DNA of 64,000 bases from Streptomyces gelaticus (GCF_014649535.1 NZ_BMTF01000012.1:111792-175791); one strand, 5' to 3'. Positions 17,186 to 27,381 are shown, counted from the first letter of the stretch. Made by a program: numbers and translations. The notes: generated by a model from the letters alone, not told the origin.

Positions 17186-18214
17186 ATGCTGGAGGCGCTG
17201 GGGCTGGGGCCGGCCGAGGAAGCCGTCTATACGGCGCTGATGGCCCAGCCGACGGCCTCCGCGCACGAGCTCGCCCGGCAGACCGGGATCGCGGCGGCCG
17301 AGATCGCCCGCATCCTGGCAGACATGGAGACGAGCGGTTTGGTGTCGGTCGCCGACCAGCCGGACCGCAAGGAGTCCGGCCCTGCCGGACAACAGACCGG
17401 GGCTCAGTTCGTCCGCTACCGGCTCACCCCGCCTTCTGTGGCCCTGGCTCCCTTCCTGGTCGAACAACGCAACGCGCTGCACCGGGCCGAGAGCGCATTC
17501 TCCGTGCTCATCGAGCAGTACCGCGACACTGCCGTACAGTCCGCAGGCGGTGTCGTCGAAGTGGTCACCGGTACGAAGCAGGTTGCCCACCGGTTCCATC
17601 AACTGCAGCACGGCGCCCAGCGGGAGCTGCTCGTCTTCCTCGTCGGCGCGCCCGTCGCGGTGCCGCGCGCGGACACCGACCTGTCGGAGCGTACCGTGCT
17701 GGATCGCGGAGTGGACTTCCGGGTCGTGGCTGCCAGGGACTACTTCGACGGTCCTGACGTGGCGAGGGATATGCGGGAGGCCATCACGGCAGGTCTTGAG
17801 CTTCGCCTGGTCGACTCGCTGCCACTGAAGATGGTCGTCTCGGACCGGGAGCGCGCCATGGTGCCACTGGACGTGGCGGGCTCCGGCGCCGAGCCGAGCG
17901 CGATCGTGGTGCACCGCAGCGGTCTGCTGACAGCTCTCGTCCATCTCTTCGAGACAGAGTGGGCCCAGGCCCGGCCCCTGCACACCACCTCGACGGGCAT
18001 ACATGCGGAGCCGAAAGCCGATCAGCAGCCGACCACGGGGGAGCTCGAAGTCCTCGCCTTGTTGCTGGCAGGATTCTCCGACCGCCGGGCCGCTTCCCAA
18101 CTCGGTCTCTCCATACGCACTGTGGAGCGGAGAACACGTCGTCTGATGGACCTTGCCGGAGCGGACTCGCGCTTGCAGCTCGGGTGGCACGCCGCACGTG
18201 CGGGCTGGCTTTGA
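17186..18214 (+). CDS. TrmB/LuxR-type transcriptional regulator
   Basis: 342 residues. N-terminal winged helix of TrmB type (1-75, LGLGPAEEAVYTALM), a central effector domain with VVEVVTGTKQV and related strands, and a C-terminal LuxR-like helix-turn-helix (about 280-335; GFSDRRAASQLGLSIRTVERRTRRLMDL). Such two-HTH regulators are common in Streptomyces next to peptidase genes. ATG at 17186 has GGAGG 5 nt upstream. The large subtilase begins 317 bases downstream on the same strand and may be its target. A relative is at 42539-43522. Confidence 0.85.
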   Translation: MLEALGLGPAEEAVYTALMAQPTASAHELARQTGIAAAEIARILADMETSGLVSVADQPDRKESGPAGQQTGAQFVRYRLTPPSVALAPFLVEQRNALHRAESAFSVLIEQYRDTAVQSAGGVVEVVTGTKQVAHRFHQLQHGAQRELLVFLVGAPVAVPRADTDLSERTVLDRGVDFRVVAARDYFDGPDVARDMREAITAGLELRLVDSLPLKMVVSDRERAMVPLDVAGSGAEPSAIVVHRSGLLTALVHLFETEWAQARPLHTTSTGIHAEPKADQQPTTGELEVLALLLAGFSDRRAASQLGLSIRTVERRTRRLMDLAGADSRLQLGWHAARAGWL

Positions 18215-18531
18215 TTTTCCGTCGGCCCGAGGGCGGAGGAAATACGTCAACTGGTGCCCCTCCCGCGGGAACACCGCCAATCAGCCGGTGGCTCTCCGCG
18301 AGGGGGCGTTGCCGACTCCTGGTGGGCCCGGCTGCTTCGCCGTCGAGCCGACCGGATGCCTCCCGGCCCGCCTCCGAGGTCTTCACCGAGTCCGCGGACC
18401 GGTTGCTCTGACCTCGTGACGGAGTCCCGTCATGGGGGAAACCCGCCACTCCCGGCATCCCCCACGCGCTGTGCACGTCTGCCATGCTGCCGCCGCAGCA
18501 CGGCATGTTCACCGCATTGACGAGGAGATTC
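18215..18531. other. Leader region upstream of the subtilase gene
   Basis: 317 bases, presumably containing the subtilase promoter; no hairpin or convincing -35/-10 pair was identified. GAGGAG lies just upstream of the subtilase start at 18532. No gene seen. Confidence 0.45.
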
Positions 18532-21500
18532 ATGCGTTCCATAACCCGTATGGCCTTGGGCTCGGCAACCGCCGCTGTCCTGGCCGTCACCGCAGTTGCA
18601 CCTTCCGGGGCGGCGGATACGCCACCCGAGGGGACCTCGGGCAAGAGGCCCATCATCGGCAGCGGGACCACAGCACCGGGTGGCAAGCAGGTGACGGTCA
18701 CGCTCGTCACCGGCGACAAGGTGCTCGTGACCACGGACACGTCGGGCCACAGCTCGGCGGCCGTGCTGCCCCGCAAGGACGGCACGCAGCCGATGGTCCA
18801 GACCTACCAGATGGGCAAGGACCTCTACGTCTACCCGGAAGATGCCTCCCAGGCGATCGCCGAGGGCAAGGTCGATGAGCAGTTGTTCAACGTCACCGGG
18901 CTCATCCGCCAGGGATACGACGACACGCACACCGACGCTCTGCCGCTCATCGCCACCTACCGGAGCGGCGTGAGCGTCGCCGTCGGCGCACCGGCGGCTC
19001 CTCGTGGGGCCGAGCGCGGTCTGAGCCTTCCGGCTGTGAACGGTGTCGCGCTCAAGACGGGCAAGGACACTGCCGCCGCCTTCTGGCAGGACATCACCAG
19101 CCCCCGGTCGCGTTCCGGCTCCTCGGTGAAGAAGCTGTGGCTGGACGGCAAGGTCAAGGCCACGCTGGACCGGTCCACTGCGCAGGTGCACGCGCCGGAG
19201 GCCTGGGCGGCCGGTTACGACGGCAAGGGCACCAAGGTCGCCGTGCTGGACACGGGGGCGGACGCCGAGCACCCGGACCTGGTGAACCGGGTCGCCGGTT
19301 CCAAGAACTTCACGGACTCCAAGACCACCGACGACCGGCAGGGCCACGGCACCCACACCGCTTCCACGGTCGGCGGGTCCGGAGCGGCCAGTGACGGCCG
19401 CAAGAAGGGCGTCGCCCCTGGTACCTCCCTGCTCGTCGGCAAGGTCCTCAGCGACCAGGGCTACGGCCTGGACTCCTGGATCATCGCGGGTATGCAGTGG
19501 GCTGTCGACCAGGAGGCCGACGTCGTCTCCATGAGCCTCGGCAGCTCCGCGATCGGCGACTGCAACGACCCGCTGTCCCAGGCCACACAGCAGCTCTCGC
19601 AGAACAACCACACCCTGTTCGTCGTGGCCGCCGGCAATATCGGCCCGGGCACCGAGACCGTCTCCTCGCCCGGCTGCGTGCCCGGCGTGCTGACCGTCGG
19701 CGCCGTCGACCGCGACGACACCACCGCGTGGTTCTCCAGCCGCGGTCCGGTGGCCGTCACCCACACTCTCAAGCCCGAGATCGCCGCCCCCGGCGTCGAT
19801 ATCTCGGCGGCCAGCGCGGGCGGCCGCGGCGTCTACGCCTACCGGACGATGTCCGGCACTTCCATGGCCACCCCGCATGTCGCGGGCGCCGCGGCCATCG
19901 TCCGCCAGGCCCACCCGGACTGGACCGCGCAGCAGATCAAGGAAGCCCTGGTCTCCTCCGCCCGCACCGGCGGCAAGATCGCCGACGCCGACGAGACCGG
20001 AGCCGGTGTCCTCGACGTGTTCGGCGCGGTGAACCAGAAGGTGCTCTCCGCACCCGCCGTCCAGGCCGGCAGCTACAACTGGCCGCAGGACGCCTCGGAC
20101 CGCACCACCGTCCAGGTGCCCTTCACCAACACCAGCAGCCGCGATCTGACCCTGAGTCTGAAGGTCAGTGGTGTGCACGGCAACGACGGCAGCGACGTCA
20201 ACTCCGGCATCATCAAGCTGGAACAGGGCAAGGTGACCGTCCCCGCGGGGGCCACCGCTCAGGTGCCGCTGCGGATCGACCCCACCGCCCGCCTCAAGGC
20301 CGACCAGTACGGCGCTGTCACCGGCCGGATCCTGGCCACCGGCGGCGATGTGCACGTCTCCGTGCCCGTCACTCTCCACGTCCAGCCGGAGACGGTCACC
20401 CTCCGGGTCAAGGTCATCGACCGCAACGGCAAGCCCGCGGCCGGCCCCTCCTCCCTGGACCTGGTCAGCCTCGACACCGACAAGGGCGAGCGCCGCAACA
20501 ACAACGGCGCGGCCGAGCAGACGTACAGCGTGCGCCCGGGTGACTATTCCCTCAGCAGCTTCGTGGCGACGTACGACGCGAACAACGCGCCCGAGTCGGT
20601 CGGTTACCTCGCAAAGCCGCAGCTGCGGATCACCCATGACACCACCGTCGTCCTCGACGCCCGCAAGGCCCACCGGCTGAGCCTGCGCACCGACCGCCCC
20701 TCGAAGGTGAACAACACCACATTCAGCTACGCCCGCGCGTGGGACGACACCTGGCAGGTATCCGGATCGCTCATGTCCGGCAACACCGTCCAGAAGTTCT
20801 ACGCAGACGTCGACGGACGTGCCAGGAACGGCACCTTCGAGTTCCGGCCCACCTGGCGCGCGACCGGCTCCGAGGGCGGCTCGCCCTACGTCTACAACCT
20901 GTCGTTCCCGATCCAGGGCCCGCTGGACTCCGACCGGGTCTACCAGCCCAAGGACTCCAAGCTGGCCCAGGTCAACGAGACGTGGAACGCCATGGGCAGG
21001 GAGGCCGACTACATCGACGCGATGTTCATCCGCCCCTCCGGGAGCAGCGGCAACTACGTACCCGTGAGCCCGTACGGCACGGTCCATGTGCCCAGTACCC
21101 GCACCGCCTACTACACGACCGGCGACGACGCCTGGTACCACGCCGCGATGACCAGCTTCCCGTTCGCCGCGTTCATGGAAGACCACGAGCGCACCTACCG
21201 GGCCGGACAGCGAAGGGCCGAGGAGTGGTACGGCGGCCCCCTGCGGCCGGCCGCACCACGCGACGCCGACGGCAAGCTGATGCTGACCGCCGAGAGGCAG
21301 GGCGACCTGATCGGCATCCAGACCGCGCTCTGGCTCGACGCCTCCGGCGACCACTGGTCCTACGGCGGGTCGTTCGGCGACCTCGGCAACCTGGTGCTGA
21401 AGCGCAACGGTGAGCAGATCGCCCGCAGCGCCTGGCCGTACGACGTGTTCAAGGTGCCGGACGAGGACTCCGCGTACGAGCTCACCCAGAACCTGGAGAA

Positions 21501-21921
21501 GATCCCCTCCTCGGACCGGAACTGGCTGCGCTCCAACGCCGTCACCACCACCTGGAGCTTCCGCTCCCATCGGGAGCCGAACGTCTACTCGCGCGGCCTG
21601 CCGGTCCTCTTCCCGGCGTATGACCTGCCGGTGGATGGTATGAACACCCTGCCCGCGCAGAGCGGCATCAAGGTCGGCCTGTCGGTCGAGGGCCACGCCG
21701 GGTACACCCCGGGCACGGTCACAGCGGCCTCGCTGTCCTACTCCTACGACGGCGGCGCCACTTGGACCCAGGCGCCGACCGAGCAGCAGGACGGCAAGTG
21801 GACGGCCGTCCTCGACCACACCGGCGCAGCCGGCAAGCAGGTCATGACGAAGGCCACCTTCACCGACGCCAACGGCAACGCGGTCACCCAGACCATCACC
21901 CGCGCCTACGACGTACGGTAA
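18532..21921 (+). CDS. Secreted S8 family serine peptidase (subtilase)
   Basis: 1129 residues. N-terminal Sec signal (MRSITRMALGSATAAVLAVTAV..SGAA), a prodomain to about 200, then the subtilisin catalytic domain with Asp240 (VLDTGAD), His272 (GHGTHTAS) and Ser444 (GTSMATPHVAG). A long C-terminal region of beta-sandwich type follows, common in large Streptomyces subtilases. Exported, degrades extracellular protein. The start at ATG 18532 follows GAGGAG at 4 nt; an earlier in-frame ATG at 18484 would lengthen the signal unhelpfully. A strong hairpin follows the stop. Probably controlled by the TrmB/LuxR protein just upstream. Confidence 0.93.
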   Translation: MRSITRMALGSATAAVLAVTAVAPSGAADTPPEGTSGKRPIIGSGTTAPGGKQVTVTLVTGDKVLVTTDTSGHSSAAVLPRKDGTQPMVQTYQMGKDLYVYPEDASQAIAEGKVDEQLFNVTGLIRQGYDDTHTDALPLIATYRSGVSVAVGAPAAPRGAERGLSLPAVNGVALKTGKDTAAAFWQDITSPRSRSGSSVKKLWLDGKVKATLDRSTAQVHAPEAWAAGYDGKGTKVAVLDTGADAEHPDLVNRVAGSKNFTDSKTTDDRQGHGTHTASTVGGSGAASDGRKKGVAPGTSLLVGKVLSDQGYGLDSWIIAGMQWAVDQEADVVSMSLGSSAIGDCNDPLSQATQQLSQNNHTLFVVAAGNIGPGTETVSSPGCVPGVLTVGAVDRDDTTAWFSSRGPVAVTHTLKPEIAAPGVDISAASAGGRGVYAYRTMSGTSMATPHVAGAAAIVRQAHPDWTAQQIKEALVSSARTGGKIADADETGAGVLDVFGAVNQKVLSAPAVQAGSYNWPQDASDRTTVQVPFTNTSSRDLTLSLKVSGVHGNDGSDVNSGIIKLEQGKVTVPAGATAQVPLRIDPTARLKADQYGAVTGRILATGGDVHVSVPVTLHVQPETVTLRVKVIDRNGKPAAGPSSLDLVSLDTDKGERRNNNGAAEQTYSVRPGDYSLSSFVATYDANNAPESVGYLAKPQLRITHDTTVVLDARKAHRLSLRTDRPSKVNNTTFSYARAWDDTWQVSGSLMSGNTVQKFYADVDGRARNGTFEFRPTWRATGSEGGSPYVYNLSFPIQGPLDSDRVYQPKDSKLAQVNETWNAMGREADYIDAMFIRPSGSSGNYVPVSPYGTVHVPSTRTAYYTTGDDAWYHAAMTSFPFAAFMEDHERTYRAGQRRAEEWYGGPLRPAAPRDADGKLMLTAERQGDLIGIQTALWLDASGDHWSYGGSFGDLGNLVLKRNGEQIARSAWPYDVFKVPDEDSAYELTQNLEKIPSSDRNWLRSNAVTTTWSFRSHREPNVYSRGLPVLFPAYDLPVDGMNTLPAQSGIKVGLSVEGHAGYTPGTVTAASLSYSYDGGATWTQAPTEQQDGKWTAVLDHTGAAGKQVMTKATFTDANGNAVTQTITRAYDVR

Positions 21922-21932
21922 CCACACGGCCC

Positions 21933-21973
21933 GGCCGGGCGGTCTCCCCCAACGGGGTGGGGACCGCCCGGCC
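21933..21973. terminator. Bidirectional hairpin between convergent secreted-enzyme genes
   Basis: Perfect 12-bp stem GGCCGGGCGGTC/GACCGCCCGGCC whose arms continue inward through C/G runs around an AACG loop. It lies between the subtilase stop (21921) and the phospholipase stop (21989), which converge. Confidence 0.8.
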
Positions 21974-21988
21974 AGTGGCACGCGGATC

Positions 21989-24040
21989 TCACACAGTCGC
22001 GATACCCGGGTCGCTCACGCCCGCTCGACCGTTCTCGACGTGCCCGGCCAGGCGCCGCAGGTATCCGGTGTTGCCCTCGATGACGACCGTCAGGTCGTAC
22101 CAGCGCTTGGTGGCGCGCAGGTCGATGCTCTGCTCGACCGTGGCGCCGGCACGGACCGTGAAGGTCTGGCGCCCGCCGCCGTAGGCGTTGGTCACAGTGA
22201 GGTGTGCGTCGGCGGTCGACGGGTTGGTCAGGGTGAGCTTGAGGTTGCCGGCGTCGTGGCGTGCCGTCACCTCCGGCTCGGCGGCCTTGTTGTTGCCCCT
22301 GAAGGCGCGCAGGAAGCCGTTCGGGCCGTGGGCCGTGAGGTCGTAACTTCCGCCGGAGTAGAACGAGTTCCAGCTGTCCGAGACGGGCTTCCCGGCTGCC
22401 GCTGTGTACGTCCACGGGCCATCGGTGCGCTTCTGCGAGCGCACCTGGAAGGCGGCGCCCGCCTTGTCTCCCGCGCTGAACGTCAGCTTGTACTTGCCGG
22501 TGGTGAGGTCCGCGGCCCCGTCGACGTAGGGAGCGTAGGAGAGCGGACGGCTCGGCCGGGCTCCGGCCTCCTGCCGGGGCAGGGCGCCCTGGGCGGGTGG
22601 CCTCGGTACGTAGCTGTTGTGGCGGTCGCGGTCCGGCGGGGCATAGCCCGCGGTGTCCGGCAGGTCCGCCGGGTCCGTGACCTTGAGGGAGAAGTCGAAG
22701 GCGGAGGTGAGGTCGCCGCAGATGGCGCGCCGCCATGGGGAGATGTTGGTCTCCTGCACTCCGAACCGGTTCTCCATGAAGCGCAGGATCGAGGTGTGGT
22801 CGAAGGTCTCGGAGCAGACGTATCCGCCGGTGGACCATGGCGAGACGACGATCATCGGGACACGTTGTCCGAGGCCGTAGGGGCCTGCCGCGTACCCGAT
22901 ACTGCCCTTGTAGTGGTCGAGCGTGGTGTCGACGGTGGACAGCCCCTGGTTGGCGGAGGCCGGCGGGTAGGGCGGCACGACGTGGTCGAAGTAGCCGTCG
23001 TTCTCGTCGTACGTGATGAACAGGGCGGTCCTGCTCCATACGTCAGGGTTCGAGGTGAGTGCGTCAAGGACGTGCGAGATGTACCAAGCGCCGTAGTTGG
23101 CCGGCCAGTTGGGGTGCTCGGAGAACGCCTCGGGGGCGGCGATCCAGGAGATCTGCGGCAGCCTTCCGGCCTTGACGTCGGCTTCGAGGATGTCGAAGTA
23201 TCCGTCTCCTGCCTTGACGTTCGTGCCGGTGCGGGCCTTCTCGTACAAAGGCTCGCCGGGCTTGGCGTTGCGGTAGTTGTTGAAGTACAGCAGGGAGTTG
23301 TCGCCGTAGTTGCCGCGGTATGCGTCGTTGATCCAGCCCCAGCCGCCGGCCGCGTCGAGGCCGTCGCCGATGTCCTGGTACACCTTCCAGGAGATGCCTG
23401 CCTTCTCAAGGCGTTCGGCGTATGTCGTCCAGCCGTAGCCCGCTTCCTGGTTGCCCAGGACCGGGCCGCCGCCGGTGCCGTCGTTGCCGACGTGGCCGGA
23501 GAGCATGTAGTAGCGGTTCGGGTCGGTCGCCCCCATGAACGAGCAGTGGTAATCGTCGCAGATGGTGAACTTGTCGGCGAGTGCGTAGTGGAACGGGATG
23601 TCGTCCCGTGTCAGGTACGCCATGGTGCCGGTGCCCTTGGCGGGTATCCAGTTGTCGTACTTGCCGTTGTTGAACGCGTAGTGTCCGCCGGCCCAGTCGT
23701 GGTCGAGGCCCGCGATGAACTGCATGCCCAGGTCGTCGGCGTCCGGGTGGTAGGGCAGGGTTTCCTTGCCGAAGCTCGACTGGTGCCATACGGGTTTGCC
23801 GCTGGGCAGTGTCACCGGACGGGGGTCTCCGAAGCCCCGGACGCCCTTCATCGACCCGAAGTAGTGGTCGAAGGAACGGTTCTCCTGCATGAGGACGACG
23901 ATGTGTTCGATGTCCTGAACGGTTCCGCTGCGGCGCGCCGCCGGGATGGCGGCGGCGCGGTCGATGGAGCCGGACAGGGCGGCGAACCCCGTGGTGGCTC
24001 CGGCGATTTGGAGGAAGCGACGCCGATTGATTCCGGTCAT
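21989..24040 (-). CDS. plcN: Phosphocholine-specific phospholipase C, Tat-exported
   Basis: 683 residues of the phosphoesterase/acid phosphatase-like phospholipase C family (PlcH/PlcN type), which cleaves phosphatidylcholine outside the cell. Tat signal at the N-terminus: NRRRFLQIAGATTGF. Early metal and active-site motif IVVLMQENRSFDHYFG is near residue 50; later DENDGYFDHVVPP is also conserved. Two C-terminal domains of about 80 residues each (DUF756 type) follow, as in PlcH/PlcN. ATG at 24040 gives the expected signal; AGGAGG is 12 nt upstream, somewhat far. The symbol is a family-based guess; substrate could be another choline lipid. Confidence 0.88.
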   Translation of the reverse strand: MTGINRRRFLQIAGATTGFAALSGSIDRAAAIPAARRSGTVQDIEHIVVLMQENRSFDHYFGSMKGVRGFGDPRPVTLPSGKPVWHQSSFGKETLPYHPDADDLGMQFIAGLDHDWAGGHYAFNNGKYDNWIPAKGTGTMAYLTRDDIPFHYALADKFTICDDYHCSFMGATDPNRYYMLSGHVGNDGTGGGPVLGNQEAGYGWTTYAERLEKAGISWKVYQDIGDGLDAAGGWGWINDAYRGNYGDNSLLYFNNYRNAKPGEPLYEKARTGTNVKAGDGYFDILEADVKAGRLPQISWIAAPEAFSEHPNWPANYGAWYISHVLDALTSNPDVWSRTALFITYDENDGYFDHVVPPYPPASANQGLSTVDTTLDHYKGSIGYAAGPYGLGQRVPMIVVSPWSTGGYVCSETFDHTSILRFMENRFGVQETNISPWRRAICGDLTSAFDFSLKVTDPADLPDTAGYAPPDRDRHNSYVPRPPAQGALPRQEAGARPSRPLSYAPYVDGAADLTTGKYKLTFSAGDKAGAAFQVRSQKRTDGPWTYTAAAGKPVSDSWNSFYSGGSYDLTAHGPNGFLRAFRGNNKAAEPEVTARHDAGNLKLTLTNPSTADAHLTVTNAYGGGRQTFTVRAGATVEQSIDLRATKRWYDLTVVIEGNTGYLRRLAGHVENGRAGVSDPGIATV

Positions 24041-24207
24041 GGTGTGGGGAGTCCTCCTGTTGCTTCGGTGATGCCCGTCCATGGAGAGGGGCAACGGGAG
24101 TATTCAAGAGGAACCAGGCTCGGGGAAGTGGGCTGAGGTGACGGTCGCGCAAAATGTGGGCCACGCCCCAGGAACGTCCGCTTGTTCGCGATGGTGCAAC
24201 GAGCGGT

Positions 24208-24723
24208 TCACTGCTCGTCATCGATGCCCTGGACGTCGACAGGCTCTGTTCCGTTGAAGGTCACGAGGATTCCGTAGGGGTCCGCCATTCGGAACCGGCT
24301 CTCGGCGAAGCGGACTGCCCAGGTCCGGTCGGCCCACACCGTCGCTTCAGGAGCTGCCAGGGGCAACTCCGGGAGGTCCAGCCAGCTCAGTTCCTCGGCC
24401 GTGAGTTCAAAGTGTCGTTCCCGGAGCCGGGTGCGGCAGTACTCCAGGGCTTGGTCGACGAAGACGTCGAAACGGCTCACTACGTCGTGAGCGAGTCGGA
24501 GGGTGCGCTCGTCCGGCGGGGCGGCCGGCTCGGTCACCACGCTCACCCCGGCCGGGTCCGTGTCTGCCGGCCGCGGGAAGCAGCCGGTCCAGCATGCCAG
24601 CGACGGAGGACTCTCCATCCGTCTCAACGCAAGCCCGGCGATGTGCAAGGTTGCGGGCAACCCTCCATCAGCGCCGGGCTCTTCCACACCCCAGCCGCTC
24701 GGTGGTCTGCCTGTTTCGGACAT
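24208..24723 (-). CDS. Conserved hypothetical protein
   Basis: 171 residues, no recognised domain. The composition is protein-like, with RLAHDVVSRFDVFVDQALEYCR in the middle and a C-terminal half with WAVRFAESRFRMADPYGILVTFNG, a style seen in small conserved Streptomyces proteins of unknown function. No signal or membrane segment. Shine-Dalgarno weak; start ATG 24723. It stands alone between phospholipase C and RidA genes. Confidence 0.6.
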   Translation of the reverse strand: MSETGRPPSGWGVEEPGADGGLPATLHIAGLALRRMESPPSLACWTGCFPRPADTDPAGVSVVTEPAAPPDERTLRLAHDVVSRFDVFVDQALEYCRTRLRERHFELTAEELSWLDLPELPLAAPEATVWADRTWAVRFAESRFRMADPYGILVTFNGTEPVDVQGIDDEQ

Positions 24724-24843
24724 TGGCTCAGCCTAGGCCAAGAGCCGATCACAACGACGACCGGCAGCCGAGGCGCACGGCGAGCCGCGTGGAACGCTTC
24801 GTCCTGCCCGCCGACCAGGGGTACATGTCTGCGACGAAGCGGA

Positions 24844-25254
24844 TCAGTCAGGCAGCGCGACAGTAAGGTCCACCTCGACCAACTGCCCCTCGAAGCCCAG
24901 CTGCGCGACACCCAGGAGCGTGCTGGCGGATGCGAAGGCCGGCCCGAGGGCTGAGCCGATGAGCCGATGCCATGCGATGCCCAGGACATCTGTGTCGTCG
25001 CTCCGTACATAGATCACCGAACGCACCACCTGCTGCGGTTGGGCATTCACCGCTCCCAGCGCAGCGAGCGCGTTCGCGACGACCTGATCGATCTGCGCTT
25101 CGACGGAGCCCGTGCCGACGAGTGAACCGTTCCGGTCGAGCGGGCACTGCCCCGCCAGGTATGCGGTCCGGCCGGTCTCCACCACGGTGATGTGGTGGTA
25201 GCCGGGCGTTTCATGCAACTGTTCGGGATTGATGCGGGTGATCTTCGCTGTCAT
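24844..25254 (-). CDS. RidA/YjgF-family protein
   Basis: 136 residues of the RidA family, whose members hydrolyse reactive enamines/imines from PLP enzymes or act in catabolic pathways. Seen: YLAGQCPLDRNG and VDQVVANALAALGAV typical strands and helix, and the terminal VEVDLTVALP. The family's catalytic Arg lies in VRSVIYVRSDD here or is shifted; that was not resolved. The start is placed at ATG 25254, where the family usually begins; an upstream extension is spurious. Confidence 0.8.
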   Translation of the reverse strand: MTAKITRINPEQLHETPGYHHITVVETGRTAYLAGQCPLDRNGSLVGTGSVEAQIDQVVANALAALGAVNAQPQQVVRSVIYVRSDDTDVLGIAWHRLIGSALGPAFASASTLLGVAQLGFEGQLVEVDLTVALPD

Positions 25255-25384
25255 GCCCGCGAGTCTGGTCAGCATGCTGCCGACGCGCATCGCGATTTTC
25301 CCCCTCGTACGCAGCTCGCCGGGAGGCAACCTGGTGCACCGTGCCGTCGTCCTCAACGGCGGGTCGTCTCAAGGGGGTCACGCG

Positions 25385-26074
25385 GTGGGCAGGCACGCCG
25401 ACATCGTCGAACCACTGCCGGAACTGCTCGGGCACCACGCCCGGCGGCTCGGGGACAAGGTCTGTTTCGAGGACCGCTTCAGGCGTGTGACCTACCGGGA
25501 GCTGGAGCGGAGGACCGCACGGCTGGCCGGTCACCTGGCCGGACTCGGCGTGGTACGCGGTGACCGGGTGGCCGTACTGCTCGGCAACCGTGTCGAGGCG
25601 GTCGAGAGCCTGCTCGCCATCACCCGGGCGAGCGGCGTGGGCGTACCTCTGGACCCCGGGAATTCGGAGGAGGAGCTGACCCGTCTGCTGGACGACAGCG
25701 GGGCACGGATGCTCATCACCGATGACGCCTGCCTGATGCGGCGGCGAACGCTGCCGTTGCGACCCGGGTTGACCGTGGTGGTGGCCGAAGGCGGCGCCGA
25801 GGACGAGGCCGGGGACTCGGCTTCGTACGCGGACCGCGTGGATGAGGCGGACGGGGACGGCGGGGCTGCGGGCGCGGGCGCGGGCGGCGTTCTGCGGTTC
25901 GAGGAATTGGCGGGTACGGAGCCGCGGACACCGGCCCGGGACGATCTCGCACTGGACGAAGTGGCCTGGCTGCTCTACACCTCGGGCTCCTCCGGCGCGC
26001 CCAAGGGCGTCCTGTCCAGCCAGCGCAACCGCCTCTCGCCGGTCGCGACGGGCCTCGCTATCCCGGAGAGGTGA
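25385..26074 (+). pseudogene. Truncated AMP-binding (acyl-CoA ligase) domain of a PKS loading module
   Basis: 229 residues of an adenylate-forming enzyme N-terminal part: VTYRELERRTARLAGHLAGLGVVRGDRV early on, and the A3 motif YTSGSSGAPKG near the end. The normal domain continues another 250 residues, but here the frame ends about 20 residues after A3. In an overlapping frame the text switches to the start of a ketosynthase at about 26050. This reads as an internal deletion that fused a ligase loading domain to a KS with a frame mismatch. GTG at 25385 has AAGGGGG upstream. Not a functional enzyme as it stands. Confidence 0.8.
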
Positions 26075-27381
26075 CCTCTCCGGAGGAGCTGTGGCGGCTG
26101 GTGGCCGACGGGAGGGACGCCATCGGTCCCTTCCCCACCGACCGGGGCTGGGACGTCCGGGCGCTGTACGACCCGGACCCCGGGCGGCCCGGCCGGACGT
26201 ATGTGCGCGAGGGGGGATTCCTCTCCGGTGTGGACCGCTTCGACCCCGGCTTCTTCGGCATCTCGCCCCGCGAGGCGCTGGCCATGGACCCGCAACACCG
26301 GCTGCTGCTCGAAGTGGCGTGGGAGGCTTTCGAGTACGCCGGTCTCGTCCCCGGTAGCCTGCGCGGCTCGGCGACCGGGGTGTACGTCGGGCTGATGTAC
26401 AGCGACTACGCGCGCGGTCTGACCAGGACGCCCGAGCAGGTCGAGGGGTACCTCGGCCTCGGCAACGCCGGAAGCGTCGCCTCGGGCCGTATCGCGTACG
26501 CCTTCGGCCTCGAAGGTCCGGCCCTCACCATGGACACGGCGTGTTCCTCGTCCCTGGTGGCCCTGCATCTGGCGGCCCAGGCGCTGCGCCGGGGTGAGTG
26601 TGCATTCGCGTTGGCCGGTGGTGCCACGGTGATGTCGGGGCCCTCGTCGTTCGTGGAGTTCAGCCGCCAGCGGGCGCTGGCGCCGGACGGCCGCTGCAAG
26701 GCGTTCGGCGCGTTGGCCGACGGCACGGGGTGGGCCGAGGGTGCCGGCATGCTGCTGCTGAGCCGGTTGTCCGAGGCGCGCCGTGCCGGGCTTCCGGTAC
26801 TGGCCGTGGTGCGCGGCTCGGCGGTGAACCAGGACGGGGCGAGCAATGGGCTGACCGCACCGCACGGGCCTGCGCAGCAGCGGGTGATCCGGCAGGCGCT
26901 CGCGGACGCGGGGCTGAATCCCGGGGACGTCGACGCCGTGGAGGCGCACGGCACCGGCACCCGGCTGGGGGACGTCATCGAGGCGGAGGCCTTCTTCGCG
27001 ACGTACGGGCGCCACGCCCGGCAGCGTCCCCTCCGGTTGGGCTCGGTGAAGTCGAACATCGGTCATACCCAGGCCGCTGCCGGGGTGGCCGGTGTGATCA
27101 AGATGGTGCAGGCGATGCGGCACGGTGTGCTGCCGCGTACCTTGCACGCCGACGAGCCGACGCCCCGTGTCGACTGGTCGTCGGAGCGGATCGCGCTGCT
27201 GACCGGGGCGATGGGGTGGCCTGCGACTGATCGTCCCCGTCGGGCGGGGGTGGCGTCGTTCGGGATCAGCGGCACCAACGCCCATGTGGTGCTCGAAGAG
27301 GCTCCGGGGGCGGGGAGGCCGCATCGCGAGGTGCCGCGGCGGACGGCGGGGCCGCGAAGGACCGTGTCGGGGTGCCGGTAA
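26047..27381 (+). pseudogene. Stranded ketosynthase domain of a type I polyketide synthase
   Basis: Almost complete beta-ketoacyl synthase domain of about 430 residues. Active site Cys in DTACSSS, His in EAHGTGT and His in KSNIGHTQAAAG are all intact; the C-terminal GISGTNAHVVLEEAP closes the domain. The first dozen residues (usual IVGMSCR part) are missing; the text begins in RYPGEVTSPEELW. No acyltransferase, reductase or ACP follows; a stop comes 25 residues after the domain, next to a serine recombinase on the other strand. The first in-frame start is GTG 26071, so a free-standing KS could be translated, but it would lack its N-terminus. Confidence 0.85.

Noticed and set aside
18430..21981. 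A 1183-residue open frame opposite the subtilase gene
   Set aside because: Gly/Val/Arg-rich text without domains, fully overlapping a well-supported secreted protease with all catalytic motifs. Long antisense frames are usual in DNA this GC-rich.
22040..24136. Long frame opposite phospholipase C
   Set aside because: Shadow of the phospholipase, which has a Tat signal and catalytic motifs.
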